A DNA stretch of 64,000 nucleotides. It comes from Rhodospirillaceae bacterium SYSU D60007 (GTDB lineage: Bacteria > Pseudomonadota > Alphaproteobacteria > Reyranellales > Reyranellaceae). A program made the position numbers and the translations under genes. A model generated the notes under the pieces. The model searched no databases, was not told the origin of the DNA, and saw only the letters and a list, made by a program, of their open reading frames with translations. The stretch is from the NCBI GenBank assembly GCA_003574685.1, contig QOCQ01000013.1, positions 62,001 to 126,000 of the forward strand, read 5' to 3'. Positions 18,131 through 26,668 of this stretch are shown here, one piece after another. The stretch's first letter is position 1. The number at the start of each line of letters is the position of its first letter.

Positions 18131-18186
18131 ATGCTCAAAGTGAGCATCTATTATGCTATAATTGAGCATAAGTGAACGCAAGTCAA
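18131..18186 (-). promoter_or_regulatory. nadA promoter with probable NrtR operator
   Basis: Reading leftward, a -35-like TTGACT (18186-18181) is followed 17-19 bases later by an ATTATAG -10-like stretch. Over this lie two palindromes: TTATGCT-N7-AGCATAA (18151-18171) and ATGCTCA-AAG-TGAGCAT (18131-18147). The TGAGCAT heptamers at 18141 and 18163 are 22 bases apart, two helical turns. The first palindrome covers the -10, the second lies between it and the nadA start at 18119, so a bound repressor would block transcription. NrtR upstream is the obvious candidate. Confidence 0.65.
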
Positions 18187-18221
18187 TCGCATGCATGGCA
18201 GCCATCCACCGCCGCAAAAAG

Positions 18222-18242
18222 ATCCCTCGCTGCGCTCGGGAT
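18222..18242. repeat. Dispersed palindromic repeat fragment
   Basis: ATCCC and GGGAT flank TCGCTGCGCTC, the core of a dispersed bacterial intergenic repeat of the kind that creates CHPERSEGS-like false peptides on the opposite strand. It sits between nrtR and nadA, upstream of the operator, and may form a small hairpin in the nrtR 3' transcript end. Confidence 0.45.
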
Positions 18243-18289
18243 GGCAGATGTTCCTCTTGGGGAAGGCGATCCCGGGCCGAGGATTGCCG

Positions 18290-19267
18290 CTAGTCGGCGG
18301 CGCGGGCGATTGGCAGGCGCAGGCCGGGGGCGAGCCGCTCCAGCACGACTTCCTCGCGGAACCGCACCTCGCGGGCCGGCCGGCCGCCCGTGGCCGTGAC
18401 GATGCGGCCGGTTTCCTCGACCAGCCCCTGCTGCTCGACAAGGCGCCGGAAGTTCTGCTTGTGCAGGCGCAGCCCCGCCAGTGCCTCAACGGCGCGCTGC
18501 AATTGCAGCAGCGTGAAGCCGGCCGGCATCAGCTCGAACACCACCGGCCGGTACTTGATCTTGCCGCGCAGCCGCGCGATGGCGGTTGCAAGGATGCGCC
18601 GGTGATCGGCTCCCATGGGCTGGCCCAGGGCGGATGTGCCGGCGCCGGCTGCCTCAGCGACAAGCCCCACCTCGTAGAGCAGCTCGTAGCGCTCCAGCAC
18701 CCGCTCCTCGTTCCACGGCAGACCGTCGAGTCCGAAGGCAACGATCACGCGCTCCTTGCGTGCGGCGCGATCGACACGTGCCGGACCGGCGGCGGCCCAC
18801 CGGCGAAGCTGGCGCTCCAGCCAATCCAGCAACGCCGGACGCCCGTCGCGCCAGTCCTCCCAGGGGAAATAGCGGTACCAGTCGCACCACGCGGCGCCGC
18901 CGGCCGCAGGCGCGCCGGCTTCCTGGACCAGGGCCAGATAGCCGATCGACAGCACGCGCGCGTTACCCGCAACCGTGTCGCGCATGCGGCCCCGGTCGCC
19001 AAAGGTGTAGAGCTGCTCGACATAGCCCAGCCGCGCGCCGGTGCGCGCCTCCACCCAGCTCCGCAGGCCGGTTTCCAGCGTGCGATGCCGGTGCTCCAGC
19101 GGGCCCGAAGGCAGCGCATCGAGCGAGGCCGCGGCACCGCCCTGCCCGCCGGGCACCATCAGCACCCGCGGCTCATTTTGCGTGACGGCCACCGCCACGG
19201 CCGTCAGATCGACGATGGCGGTCTGCTCTGCGGGGAAAGGATCCGAATGGACAGCAGAAGCGACCAC
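18290..19267 (-). CDS. nrtR: NrtR-type NUDIX/winged-helix regulator of NAD synthesis
   Basis: 325 residues, starting at a GTG. The N-terminal ~190 residues are a NUDIX-like fold (IVDLTAVAVAVTQNEPRVLM, then LETGLRSWVEARTGARLGYVEQLYTFGDRGRM); the NUDIX-box glutamates needed for hydrolysis are largely missing, as in NrtR sensors that bind ADP-ribose-type ligands without cutting them. The C-terminal ~100 residues form the winged helix: LLQLQRAVEALAGLRLHKQN, FRRLVEQQGLVEETGR and GRPAREVRF. NrtR represses NAD genes and is released by ADP-ribose. It lies directly upstream of nadA, with the palindromes between. Confidence 0.85.
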   Translation of the reverse strand: MVASAVHSDPFPAEQTAIVDLTAVAVAVTQNEPRVLMVPGGQGGAAASLDALPSGPLEHRHRTLETGLRSWVEARTGARLGYVEQLYTFGDRGRMRDTVAGNARVLSIGYLALVQEAGAPAAGGAAWCDWYRYFPWEDWRDGRPALLDWLERQLRRWAAAGPARVDRAARKERVIVAFGLDGLPWNEERVLERYELLYEVGLVAEAAGAGTSALGQPMGADHRRILATAIARLRGKIKYRPVVFELMPAGFTLLQLQRAVEALAGLRLHKQNFRRLVEQQGLVEETGRIVTATGGRPAREVRFREEVVLERLAPGLRLPIARAAD

Positions 19268-19383
19268 GGCGCGGCGATGTCTCCGGAGAACGATGGTGCA
19301 CTCTAGCGATGGCTTGCAGGCCTGACGAGAGCCACGGTGGGCACGGTTTGACTTCTCGGCCCCCTTCGCGTCACGCTAGACCC

Positions 19384-19917
19384 ATGAGCGAGTTGGACCG
19401 GATCGTCATCCGCATCTCTGCCGCAGAGATCGCCGCGCGCATCGACAATCTCGCGCACGATATTCGCGCGGCCATGCCTGATGACACGCTGATGGTGCCG
19501 ATCCTCACCGGCAGCTTCGTCTTCGCCGCCGATCTGGTGCGGGCACTGGCGCGCGCCGGCGCCAACTGGCCGCTCGATTTCATGACGCTGTCGAGCTACG
19601 GCACCGGCACCGAATCGTCGGGCCGGGTCGAGATCGTGCGCGATCTGCGCGAACCAGTAGCCGGCCGCTCCGTGCTGGTGATCGACGACATTCTCGACAC
19701 CGGCAAGACGCTGCTGTTCGCGCGTGACCTGCTGCGCGGCCGTGGCGCGCGCGACGTCAGGATCTGTGCCCTGCTCGACAAGCCCGCACGCCGGCGCGTC
19801 GAACTCGCGGCCGACTTCGTCGGATTCGCTGTAACCGACGAGTTCCTGGTGGGTTACGGGCTGGACAAGGCCGGCCGCCACCGCGGCCTGCCCTACATCG
19901 GCGCGATCGAGAGCTGA
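19384..19917 (+). CDS. hpt: Hypoxanthine (guanine) phosphoribosyltransferase
   Basis: 177 residues from the ATG at 19384. Salvages hypoxanthine or guanine with PRPP. It has the PRPP-binding signature VLVIDDILDTGKTL (~100-113), the PPi loop LTGSFVFAADLVRAL, and the flexible-loop segment FMTLSSYGTGTESSGRVEI, with the terminal LDKPARRRVELAADFVGFAV and FLVGYGLDKAGRHRGLPYIG typical of Hpt. It is divergent from nrtR (116 bases) and convergent with the DUF4175 gene. Confidence 0.92.
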   Translation: MSELDRIVIRISAAEIAARIDNLAHDIRAAMPDDTLMVPILTGSFVFAADLVRALARAGANWPLDFMTLSSYGTGTESSGRVEIVRDLREPVAGRSVLVIDDILDTGKTLLFARDLLRGRGARDVRICALLDKPARRRVELAADFVGFAVTDEFLVGYGLDKAGRHRGLPYIGAIES

Positions 19918-19926
19918 CGGACTGGG

Positions 19927-22503
19927 TCAGAACTGACGCAGCAGGCGGTCGATGTAGTCGAGCTCCGGCTGCGGGCGGTCGGGTTCGCCGGCGCGGCGGC
20001 GCAGCTCCTCCAGAATCTCACGCGAGCGCTGGCGCTCGAGCCGGTCGGGGATCTTGGTGTCGTCGGTGTCGAGCGTGTCGCCGTAATTGCCCTCGGAGCG
20101 GCCCAGCGGGTCGCGGTTCTGCGCCTGCCGCCGCTCCTCGATCTCGCCCCGATCCTGCTGGTTGCCGGGGCCGCGCTGCATGCGCTCGGCCATGTCGGAC
20201 ATACCCTGCTGCAGGTGGTCAAGCGCACGCCGCTGGGACCGCGCCGCGCCGTCATAGTCGCCACGCCGCAGCGCCTCCTCGGCATCGCGCATGGCGCGTT
20301 CGCTTTGGCCCAGCGACTCGGGCACGTCGCCGGGCTGGTCGCCGAAGCGGCCCATGAAATCGCCCAGGCGGCGGCGCAGGGCGCCCTGCTGGTCGCCGAG
20401 CTGATCGCCTGGCGACATACCCTGGCCGGGCTGCCGGCCCTGGCCGGGCTGCCGGCCCTGGCCGCGCTGACCCTGTTGCTGCCCCTGCTGCTGGCCCTGA
20501 CGGCCTTGCTGGCCCTGCTGACCCTCGCGGCCTTGCTGCTGGCCGCGCTGCTGGCGCTCGGACTCGCCCAGCAGCTTGTTCTGCTGGCGCGCCATCTGGT
20601 CCATCTCGTTCATCATCTGCCGGCCGCTTTGCTGGCCCTGCTGCCCCTGCTGACGGTCGGAGAGCATGGGCCGCATGTTCTCCATGTCCTTCAGCATCTG
20701 TTCCAGCATGCGCTTGGCCTCCTCGCGCTGGCCGTTGCGCGCCATCTCCCGCGCCCGGTCCATCATCGACTGGAGGTCCTCGGAATTCATCATCTGGTCA
20801 GGATCCATCTCCTGCGCTTCGCGCTCGGCCTTCTCGCGCTCGGCCGGATCCTTCATGCGCTCGGCGAACTCGCGCATCATGCGGTCCATCGCCTCGCGAA
20901 GCTGCTGGATCAGCCGTTCGATTTCCGGATCCGGCGCACCGCGATCAAGCGCATCTTTCAACTCGCGCTGGGCATTGCGGAACTCGCGCTCGGCATCCGT
21001 CAGGTTGTCGTTCTCCAGCCGCAGCGCCAGATCCCACATCAGCTTCTGGACTTCTGGGATCGTGCCGCCGGTCTTGTCCGATGCCAGCCGGTTGGCGGCC
21101 GTCCGCAGACCCAGATGCACGACCGAATCGCCCTTGTAGTCGCCCGGGCGTGAGTTCAGCAGCAGAAGCCCCTGGCCTGCAGGAATGCGATTGCCCTTGG
21201 GGTCCTGCGACAGGCTCTTGCGCAGGGCGATGATGCGGCGCGCCACGGGATGCGAGAAACGCCGCTCGGGCAGCGTGAACTGCACCGCCTTGCTGTGGCC
21301 CTGCAGGCCAGCGCCATCGGTAGCCACCAGCTCCATCACGACCGGCAGGCCGGCCCATGGATGCGGGGTCAGGTCCTCGCGTACGAAATCCTCGACGCGC
21401 GTGCGGCCAGCCCCGGCCAGCGGCAGGCCGATCTCGACCCAGGTCGGCTCCTCGTCGCTGACGAAGCCCGTCAAGGCGGAGCCGTGCAGGCGCATACGGG
21501 CCGACAGCGAGGCGACGCCGAAATCGTCGGCGGCAATGTACTCAAGCCGCGTTTCGCGCCGCTCCGTGGCCTGCGGATCGCGCTGGAACTCCACGGTGGG
21601 GGGCAGATCCGTCTGAAGCTTCACCGTCCAGGCCGCGCGCTCGCGGCCGCGCACCACGACCGCCACCCGCTCGCCCTGGTCCAGCGTGGCCTCGATCTGG
21701 TACTTCGCGCCGGATAGCGACGTAAACGGCACTTCGCGCTCGCCGATCATCAGCACCGGTGGCCGGCTGCCCGGCACGTTGTCCACGAAGCCTGCGATCT
21801 TCGAGCCGGCGGGCACGCGCAGCACCTTTGCGGGCTGGCTGTCATCCGCCGGCTGCTTGGCATCAAGGTAGACCGGCGGCTTGCGCGTGTAGGCGGGCGG
21901 CGACACCCACAACTCGACGATCAGCGGCGGTGGCGGCGGAAAAGCGGGCGACAGGGCTGCGGCCATCCGGTCGCTGCGCCAGCCGCCGGCTGCCACCAGC
22001 GCGACGATCAGCAACAGCAGTGGCACCAGACGCAGGGCGCGCAAATCGCGTCCTGGAACACCAGGACGCGGAGCACGGTTGCGCAGCGCAGCCAGGCGCT
22101 CGGCTTCGCGCTTGCGGTGGGCATCCCACAACGTCGCGGCAAACGGATCATTCTTGCCGACCGCCAGCGCGTCGCTCAGCGTAGCCAAAGGCCGGTGCGG
22201 CACGCCGCTGTCGATCTCCAGCCGGCGCGCGGCGCTGTCGCGGCCAGGCCAGCGGAAGGCCCGGAACAGCCACCAGGTGCCGCCGATCAGCGCCAGCCCC
22301 AACGCGACGAGAATGCCGGTATGCGTCCACGGCTCCAGACCAGCAAAGAGATCAAGATGAGCGGCGGCGACAAACAGGCCGATCACGGCCAGCAGCGGCA
22401 CCAGGCGCGGCCACATCCCCTCCCAGGCCAGTCCCGAGCGGGCAAGCGCGACTTTTCGGCGAACGCCGCGAGGCTCTTCCCAGGACGGAGGCGCGACTGA
22501 CAT
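19927..22503 (-). CDS. DUF4175 / TIGR02302 family membrane protein
   Basis: 858 residues from the ATG at 22503, preferred over 22611 and 22566 because GGAG lies 9 bases upstream and the first residues match the family start. Two N-terminal TM helices (LVPLLAVIGLFVAAAHL; TGILVALGLALIGGTWWLF), a third near residue 170 (LRLVPLLLLIVALVAAGGW), then a large periplasmic part with Ig-like strands (WVSPPAYTRKPPVYL). After residue ~500 the chain is helical and charged, then strongly Q/G-rich (GQQGQQ, RQPGQG repeats; tandem DNA at 20420-20460). The family is alphaproteobacterial and uncharacterised. Confidence 0.85.
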   Translation of the reverse strand: MSVAPPSWEEPRGVRRKVALARSGLAWEGMWPRLVPLLAVIGLFVAAAHLDLFAGLEPWTHTGILVALGLALIGGTWWLFRAFRWPGRDSAARRLEIDSGVPHRPLATLSDALAVGKNDPFAATLWDAHRKREAERLAALRNRAPRPGVPGRDLRALRLVPLLLLIVALVAAGGWRSDRMAAALSPAFPPPPPLIVELWVSPPAYTRKPPVYLDAKQPADDSQPAKVLRVPAGSKIAGFVDNVPGSRPPVLMIGEREVPFTSLSGAKYQIEATLDQGERVAVVVRGRERAAWTVKLQTDLPPTVEFQRDPQATERRETRLEYIAADDFGVASLSARMRLHGSALTGFVSDEEPTWVEIGLPLAGAGRTRVEDFVREDLTPHPWAGLPVVMELVATDGAGLQGHSKAVQFTLPERRFSHPVARRIIALRKSLSQDPKGNRIPAGQGLLLLNSRPGDYKGDSVVHLGLRTAANRLASDKTGGTIPEVQKLMWDLALRLENDNLTDAEREFRNAQRELKDALDRGAPDPEIERLIQQLREAMDRMMREFAERMKDPAEREKAEREAQEMDPDQMMNSEDLQSMMDRAREMARNGQREEAKRMLEQMLKDMENMRPMLSDRQQGQQGQQSGRQMMNEMDQMARQQNKLLGESERQQRGQQQGREGQQGQQGRQGQQQGQQQGQRGQGRQPGQGRQPGQGMSPGDQLGDQQGALRRRLGDFMGRFGDQPGDVPESLGQSERAMRDAEEALRRGDYDGAARSQRRALDHLQQGMSDMAERMQRGPGNQQDRGEIEERRQAQNRDPLGRSEGNYGDTLDTDDTKIPDRLERQRSREILEELRRRAGEPDRPQPELDYIDRLLRQF

Positions 22504-22752
22504 GCCGATCTCCGGATTGCTCTGCTTGTTGGGCCAGGGAGCCGGCTCCGCCGCCCGTATATCCATTACGCCGCCGAACCGTGGCGCTTCCATGGCGCGG
22601 CGATGGCCCACCGATTGCCGGCTTGTGCAAGCAAACGCCGCGCCATGCGTACTTTATATGCCCGGGCGCGCCGGGGCCAGCCGGCTACGATCACAATCCG
22701 GCGTCACGGGTAAGCCGCTCAAACAACGGCCATTTCCGGATAGCGGTTCCGC

Positions 22753-23759
<1,007 letters not shown>

Positions 23760-23768
23760 TGGCTCCTC

Positions 23769-24926
23769 CTATGCAGCCGCCGCGCGCACGCCGAAACGCC
23801 CCGCTCGCAGCGGCCGGATCAGCGGATCGGTTGTGCCGTGCAGCACAAGTTCCGAGATGGCTCTGGCCGTAACAGGTGTCAGCAGAATGCCGTTGCGGGC
23901 GTGGCCGGTGGCATAGACGAGGCCCTCCACCGGGCCCGGCCCCAGGATCGGCTGATCATCACGGCTGCCCGGCCTGAAGCCGACCCATGTCTCGTCAAGC
24001 GGCAGCTCCTCAATCGCCGGCAGCGCCCGCCACGCCGCCTGCAGCAGCGACAGCATGCCGCCAGCCGTGACGCTTTGATCGAAACCCTTCTCCTCGACCG
24101 TGGCGCCGATGATCAGCCGGCCATCGTACCGCGGCACGAGATAGGCACCGGGCACGCGCAGCACGTGGCGCAGCAGCGGCGCGGCCGGGTCCATACGCAG
24201 GGCCAGCATCTGGCCTTTGACGGGACGGACCGGCAGGCGCGGCACCAATCCATCGATCGCGATTTCGCGCGACCAGGCGCCGGCGGCGAGCACTACCACG
24301 TCCGCCCGTCGCAGGGTGCCCTCGACCACCACGCCCTCGATGTGACCGTTGCCGTGCGCGATCCGCTCCACGGCCACGCCTTCGTGCAGGGTGGCGCCGG
24401 CCTTGCACGCCGCCGTGCGAAGGGCCGCCGCCAGCCGGCGGTTGTCGACCTGGTGATCCTCCGGACTCCAGAGTGCGCCCCTGAGGCTCGATGCAAGATG
24501 CGGCTCGCGTTGCCGCACCTCGGCTGCCGGCATCCACGCCACCGGGAGATCGAGCGAACGCAGGAACACCAGATGATGCTGAAGATTGGCGCGGTCATCG
24601 TCGGTGAGCGCCGCGATGATGGTGCCCTCGCGCCGCAAGCCGATCGTGCAGCCTGCCGCATGCTCCAGCTCGGCGGCGAACGCCGGCCACAGCGCCTGGC
24701 TGGCACGGCCCAGCGCCAGCAGGTCGCGTTCGCCCGGCTCCGCTTCGGCACAGGCCGCCAGCATGCCGGCTGCGGCACGGCTGGCGCCGCTCCCCGCGGT
24801 TCCCTTGTCGAGCAGGGTCACGGCAGCGCCGGCCTGTGCCAGACGCCAGCCAATCGCCAGACCGATGACGCCGGCGCCAATGACGATGACGTTGGGATAC
24901 GCGGATGACGCGGCTTTCGCCTGCAT
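23769..24926 (-). CDS. thiO: Glycine oxidase ThiO
   Basis: 385 residues. FAD enzyme oxidising glycine to the imine used by ThiG. It has the Rossmann FAD motif VIVIGAGVIGLAIGWRLA, SGASRAAAGMLAAC, PVRPVKGQMLALR, GRLIIGATVEEKGFD, ETWVGFRPGSRDDQPILG and GHARNGILLTPVTA, all typical of the ThiO/DAO family. It is first in thiO-thiS-thiG. Its ribosome site (GGAGGGA, 24940-24934) lies inside the upstream TPP riboswitch, 7 bases before the ATG. Confidence 0.93.
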   Translation of the reverse strand: MQAKAASSAYPNVIVIGAGVIGLAIGWRLAQAGAAVTLLDKGTAGSGASRAAAGMLAACAEAEPGERDLLALGRASQALWPAFAAELEHAAGCTIGLRREGTIIAALTDDDRANLQHHLVFLRSLDLPVAWMPAAEVRQREPHLASSLRGALWSPEDHQVDNRRLAAALRTAACKAGATLHEGVAVERIAHGNGHIEGVVVEGTLRRADVVVLAAGAWSREIAIDGLVPRLPVRPVKGQMLALRMDPAAPLLRHVLRVPGAYLVPRYDGRLIIGATVEEKGFDQSVTAGGMLSLLQAAWRALPAIEELPLDETWVGFRPGSRDDQPILGPGPVEGLVYATGHARNGILLTPVTARAISELVLHGTTDPLIRPLRAGRFGVRAAAA

Positions 24927-24933
24927 CGGCTGC

Positions 24934-25008
24934 TCCCTCCGCTGGCATGACCCAGACAGGTTCGATGGGTGTGTTCTCAGTCGCGCGAGCGCGACACCCC
25001 AGGCCGTG
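24934..25008 (-). promoter_or_regulatory. TPP riboswitch (Thi box) of the thiO-thiS-thiG operon
   Basis: Read on the minus strand: GGGGTGTCGC, a P3-type hairpin (GTCGCGC-TC-GCGCGAC), the invariant CTGAGA, ACCC, GAACCTG, CTGGGT and ATGCCAGCGGAGGGA, in the conserved Thi-box order. It binds thiamine pyrophosphate and lowers thi expression. The 3' conserved element itself carries the thiO ribosome site, so control is most likely at translation. It starts just 8 bases past the stop of the MaoC-like gene. Confidence 0.95.
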
Positions 25009-25016
25009 CGAAAACC

Positions 25017-25859
25017 CTACAGGCTAGCGGAGAGGCCGGCAAGCGTCGCGGTGCCGGAAAGAAGCGTGATACCCGAGCGCAGGTCGCGGCAGTGAAGCTC
25101 GAAGCTTCCGTCTCCGGCCGCGATGGCGTGCAGACGCGGCGCGATGCCCGGCAGGAGATTGCCGCGGAAGGCCACGGAATAGCGGGCGCCGGGCAGCCAG
25201 CGCGCTCCGTAGAGCCGCGTGAACATGCAATTCGCGAGACCGATCGAATAGCGGCCCGGCGCAATGATGTCCGGCAATCCGGCGGCGCGCGCGATCTCCT
25301 CGCTGTTGTGAAGGCTGGGATGCGGGCCGTAGATGCCTTCCTCGGCCTCGAAGAAGCGCAGGATGTTTTCCCGGTCGAGCGGCGCAGGCTGGAAGGACAG
25401 CGTTAGCTCGGGTGTCGTCGGCTCCGCCGCCGCTTCGGCGCGCGGTGTCGAATTGCGCCGCGCGGCCACCTCGCGGAAGTTCAGGAGCATGGTGTTCTCG
25501 ACGCGGCAGACGGGCTCGCCGCCGTCATCGGCGGTGTCCAACCGGAAAACGACGTAGCGGCCGCCCCGACGTTCGTACTTGCCGGCGACCTCACCCGTAA
25601 CGCGGATTCGCTCGCCAGGGCGTACGGCCTTCAACCAGGTCGCGTCGCATTTGGCATGGACGCTGCCGCCCCAGCTATAGCGCTGGCGCATGACCCAGGA
25701 ATGCTGTCCGCAGAGAAAGCTGGGCTCGGCGAAAGGCAGTTCGTCTTCCATGCCGAAGGATTTGAGCCGCTTGCGGTTGAAGGCCTCCGGCACACGATAG
25801 ACGAACGGCCCGAGGCGCTCGCCGATGCGAATCATGTCGTAAATCAGCGGCTCCGCCAT
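25017..25859 (-). CDS. MaoC-like / double hot-dog protein
   Basis: 280 residues from the ATG at 25859, four bases after the SDR stop. N-terminal half (FVYRVPEAFNRKRLKSFGME, WGGSVHAKCDATWLKAVRPG, RVENTMLLNFREVA) and C-terminal half (FEAEEGIYGPHPSLHNSEEI, DIIAPGRYSIGLANCMFTRL, WLPGARYSVAFRGNLLPG) each look like a hot-dog domain, as in two-domain MaoC-type enoyl-CoA hydratases/dehydratases. The usual D-x-N-x-x-H of R-specific hydratases is not obvious. With the SDR before it, a role on a hydroxyacyl-CoA-type substrate is plausible but unproven. Its end abuts the TPP riboswitch. Confidence 0.65.
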   Translation of the reverse strand: MAEPLIYDMIRIGERLGPFVYRVPEAFNRKRLKSFGMEDELPFAEPSFLCGQHSWVMRQRYSWGGSVHAKCDATWLKAVRPGERIRVTGEVAGKYERRGGRYVVFRLDTADDGGEPVCRVENTMLLNFREVAARRNSTPRAEAAAEPTTPELTLSFQPAPLDRENILRFFEAEEGIYGPHPSLHNSEEIARAAGLPDIIAPGRYSIGLANCMFTRLYGARWLPGARYSVAFRGNLLPGIAPRLHAIAAGDGSFELHCRDLRSGITLLSGTATLAGLSASL

Positions 25860-25863
25860 CGTG

Positions 25864-26643
25864 TCAGGCCGTGGCGCCGCCATCGACCGGCAGCGCAGCA
25901 CCCGTCACGAACGAGGCTTCGTCCGACAAAAGGAATAGCGCGGCGTTCGCGATCTCCTCCGGCCGCGCCGGCCGGCCCATGGGATTGAGGCCGCCGCGCT
26001 GGCGCACAAGCTCCTCGACGTCGTTGGGCAACGGCCCCGGCGTGTCGGGCCGCGCCACGAACACGCGCAGCATCGGCGTATCGACCGTGCCGGGACAGAT
26101 CGCGTTGACGCGAATGCCGTCGCGCGCATGGCGCTTGGCCAACGCCCGCACGAAGCCGACGACGCCAAATTTCACGGCCGAGTAGACGGGGCTGTACACC
26201 GAACCCTGGATGCCCGAGGTCGAGGCCGTGTACAGAAGCGCGCCGCCGCCGCGCCGGCGCAGGTGCGGGATGGCCGCCGCCGTGGTCACCAGCACGGTGC
26301 GGATGTTGAGATCGATGGCACGCTCGAACTCGCGCATGTCGATGGATTCGACCGCCGCCGGTCCCGGATGCCCAACGTGGTTCCAGACAAAATCCAGCCC
26401 GCCGTAAGTGTCCACGGTCTTCTGCACGATCTCGCGCGCAAAATCGTCGTCGCGCAGGTCGCCCGCCAGCGCCGTGGCCTTGCCGCCAGCATGCCTGATC
26501 TCCTGCGCTACGGCCTCGGCGTTGGCCGCATCAATGTCAACGACGGAAACCGCGGCGCCTTCGCGCGCGAAACGCTGTGCACCGGCCCTGCCCATGCCCG
26601 AGGCCGCCGCCGTGACAATGCCTACCTTGTTCGCAAGCCGCAT
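25864..26643 (-). CDS. SDR-family oxidoreductase
   Basis: 259 residues of the classical short-chain dehydrogenase fold. Cofactor motif VGIVTAAASGMGRAGAQ (TGxxxGxG-like), Asp at VVDIDAAN suggesting NAD(H), catalytic Tyr/Lys in YSPVYSAVKFG, and Ser in YTASTSGIQ. The usual NNAG strand reads NHVG, an uncommon variant. C-terminal FLLSDEASFVTGAALPVDGG is typical. Encoded between lysA and the MaoC-like gene; both it and MaoC are probably extensions of the argH-lysA transcript. Substrate is unknown. Confidence 0.85.
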   Translation of the reverse strand: MRLANKVGIVTAAASGMGRAGAQRFAREGAAVSVVDIDAANAEAVAQEIRHAGGKATALAGDLRDDDFAREIVQKTVDTYGGLDFVWNHVGHPGPAAVESIDMREFERAIDLNIRTVLVTTAAAIPHLRRRGGGALLYTASTSGIQGSVYSPVYSAVKFGVVGFVRALAKRHARDGIRVNAICPGTVDTPMLRVFVARPDTPGPLPNDVEELVRQRGGLNPMGRPARPEEIANAALFLLSDEASFVTGAALPVDGGATA

Positions 26644-26668
26644 GTCTTTCCTCCCATTTGCTGCCCGG

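Noticed and set aside
18151-18489. A minus-strand frame containing CHPERSEGS
   Set aside because: This peptide is the usual false translation of a dispersed palindromic repeat and lies over the end of nrtR and the nadA promoter.
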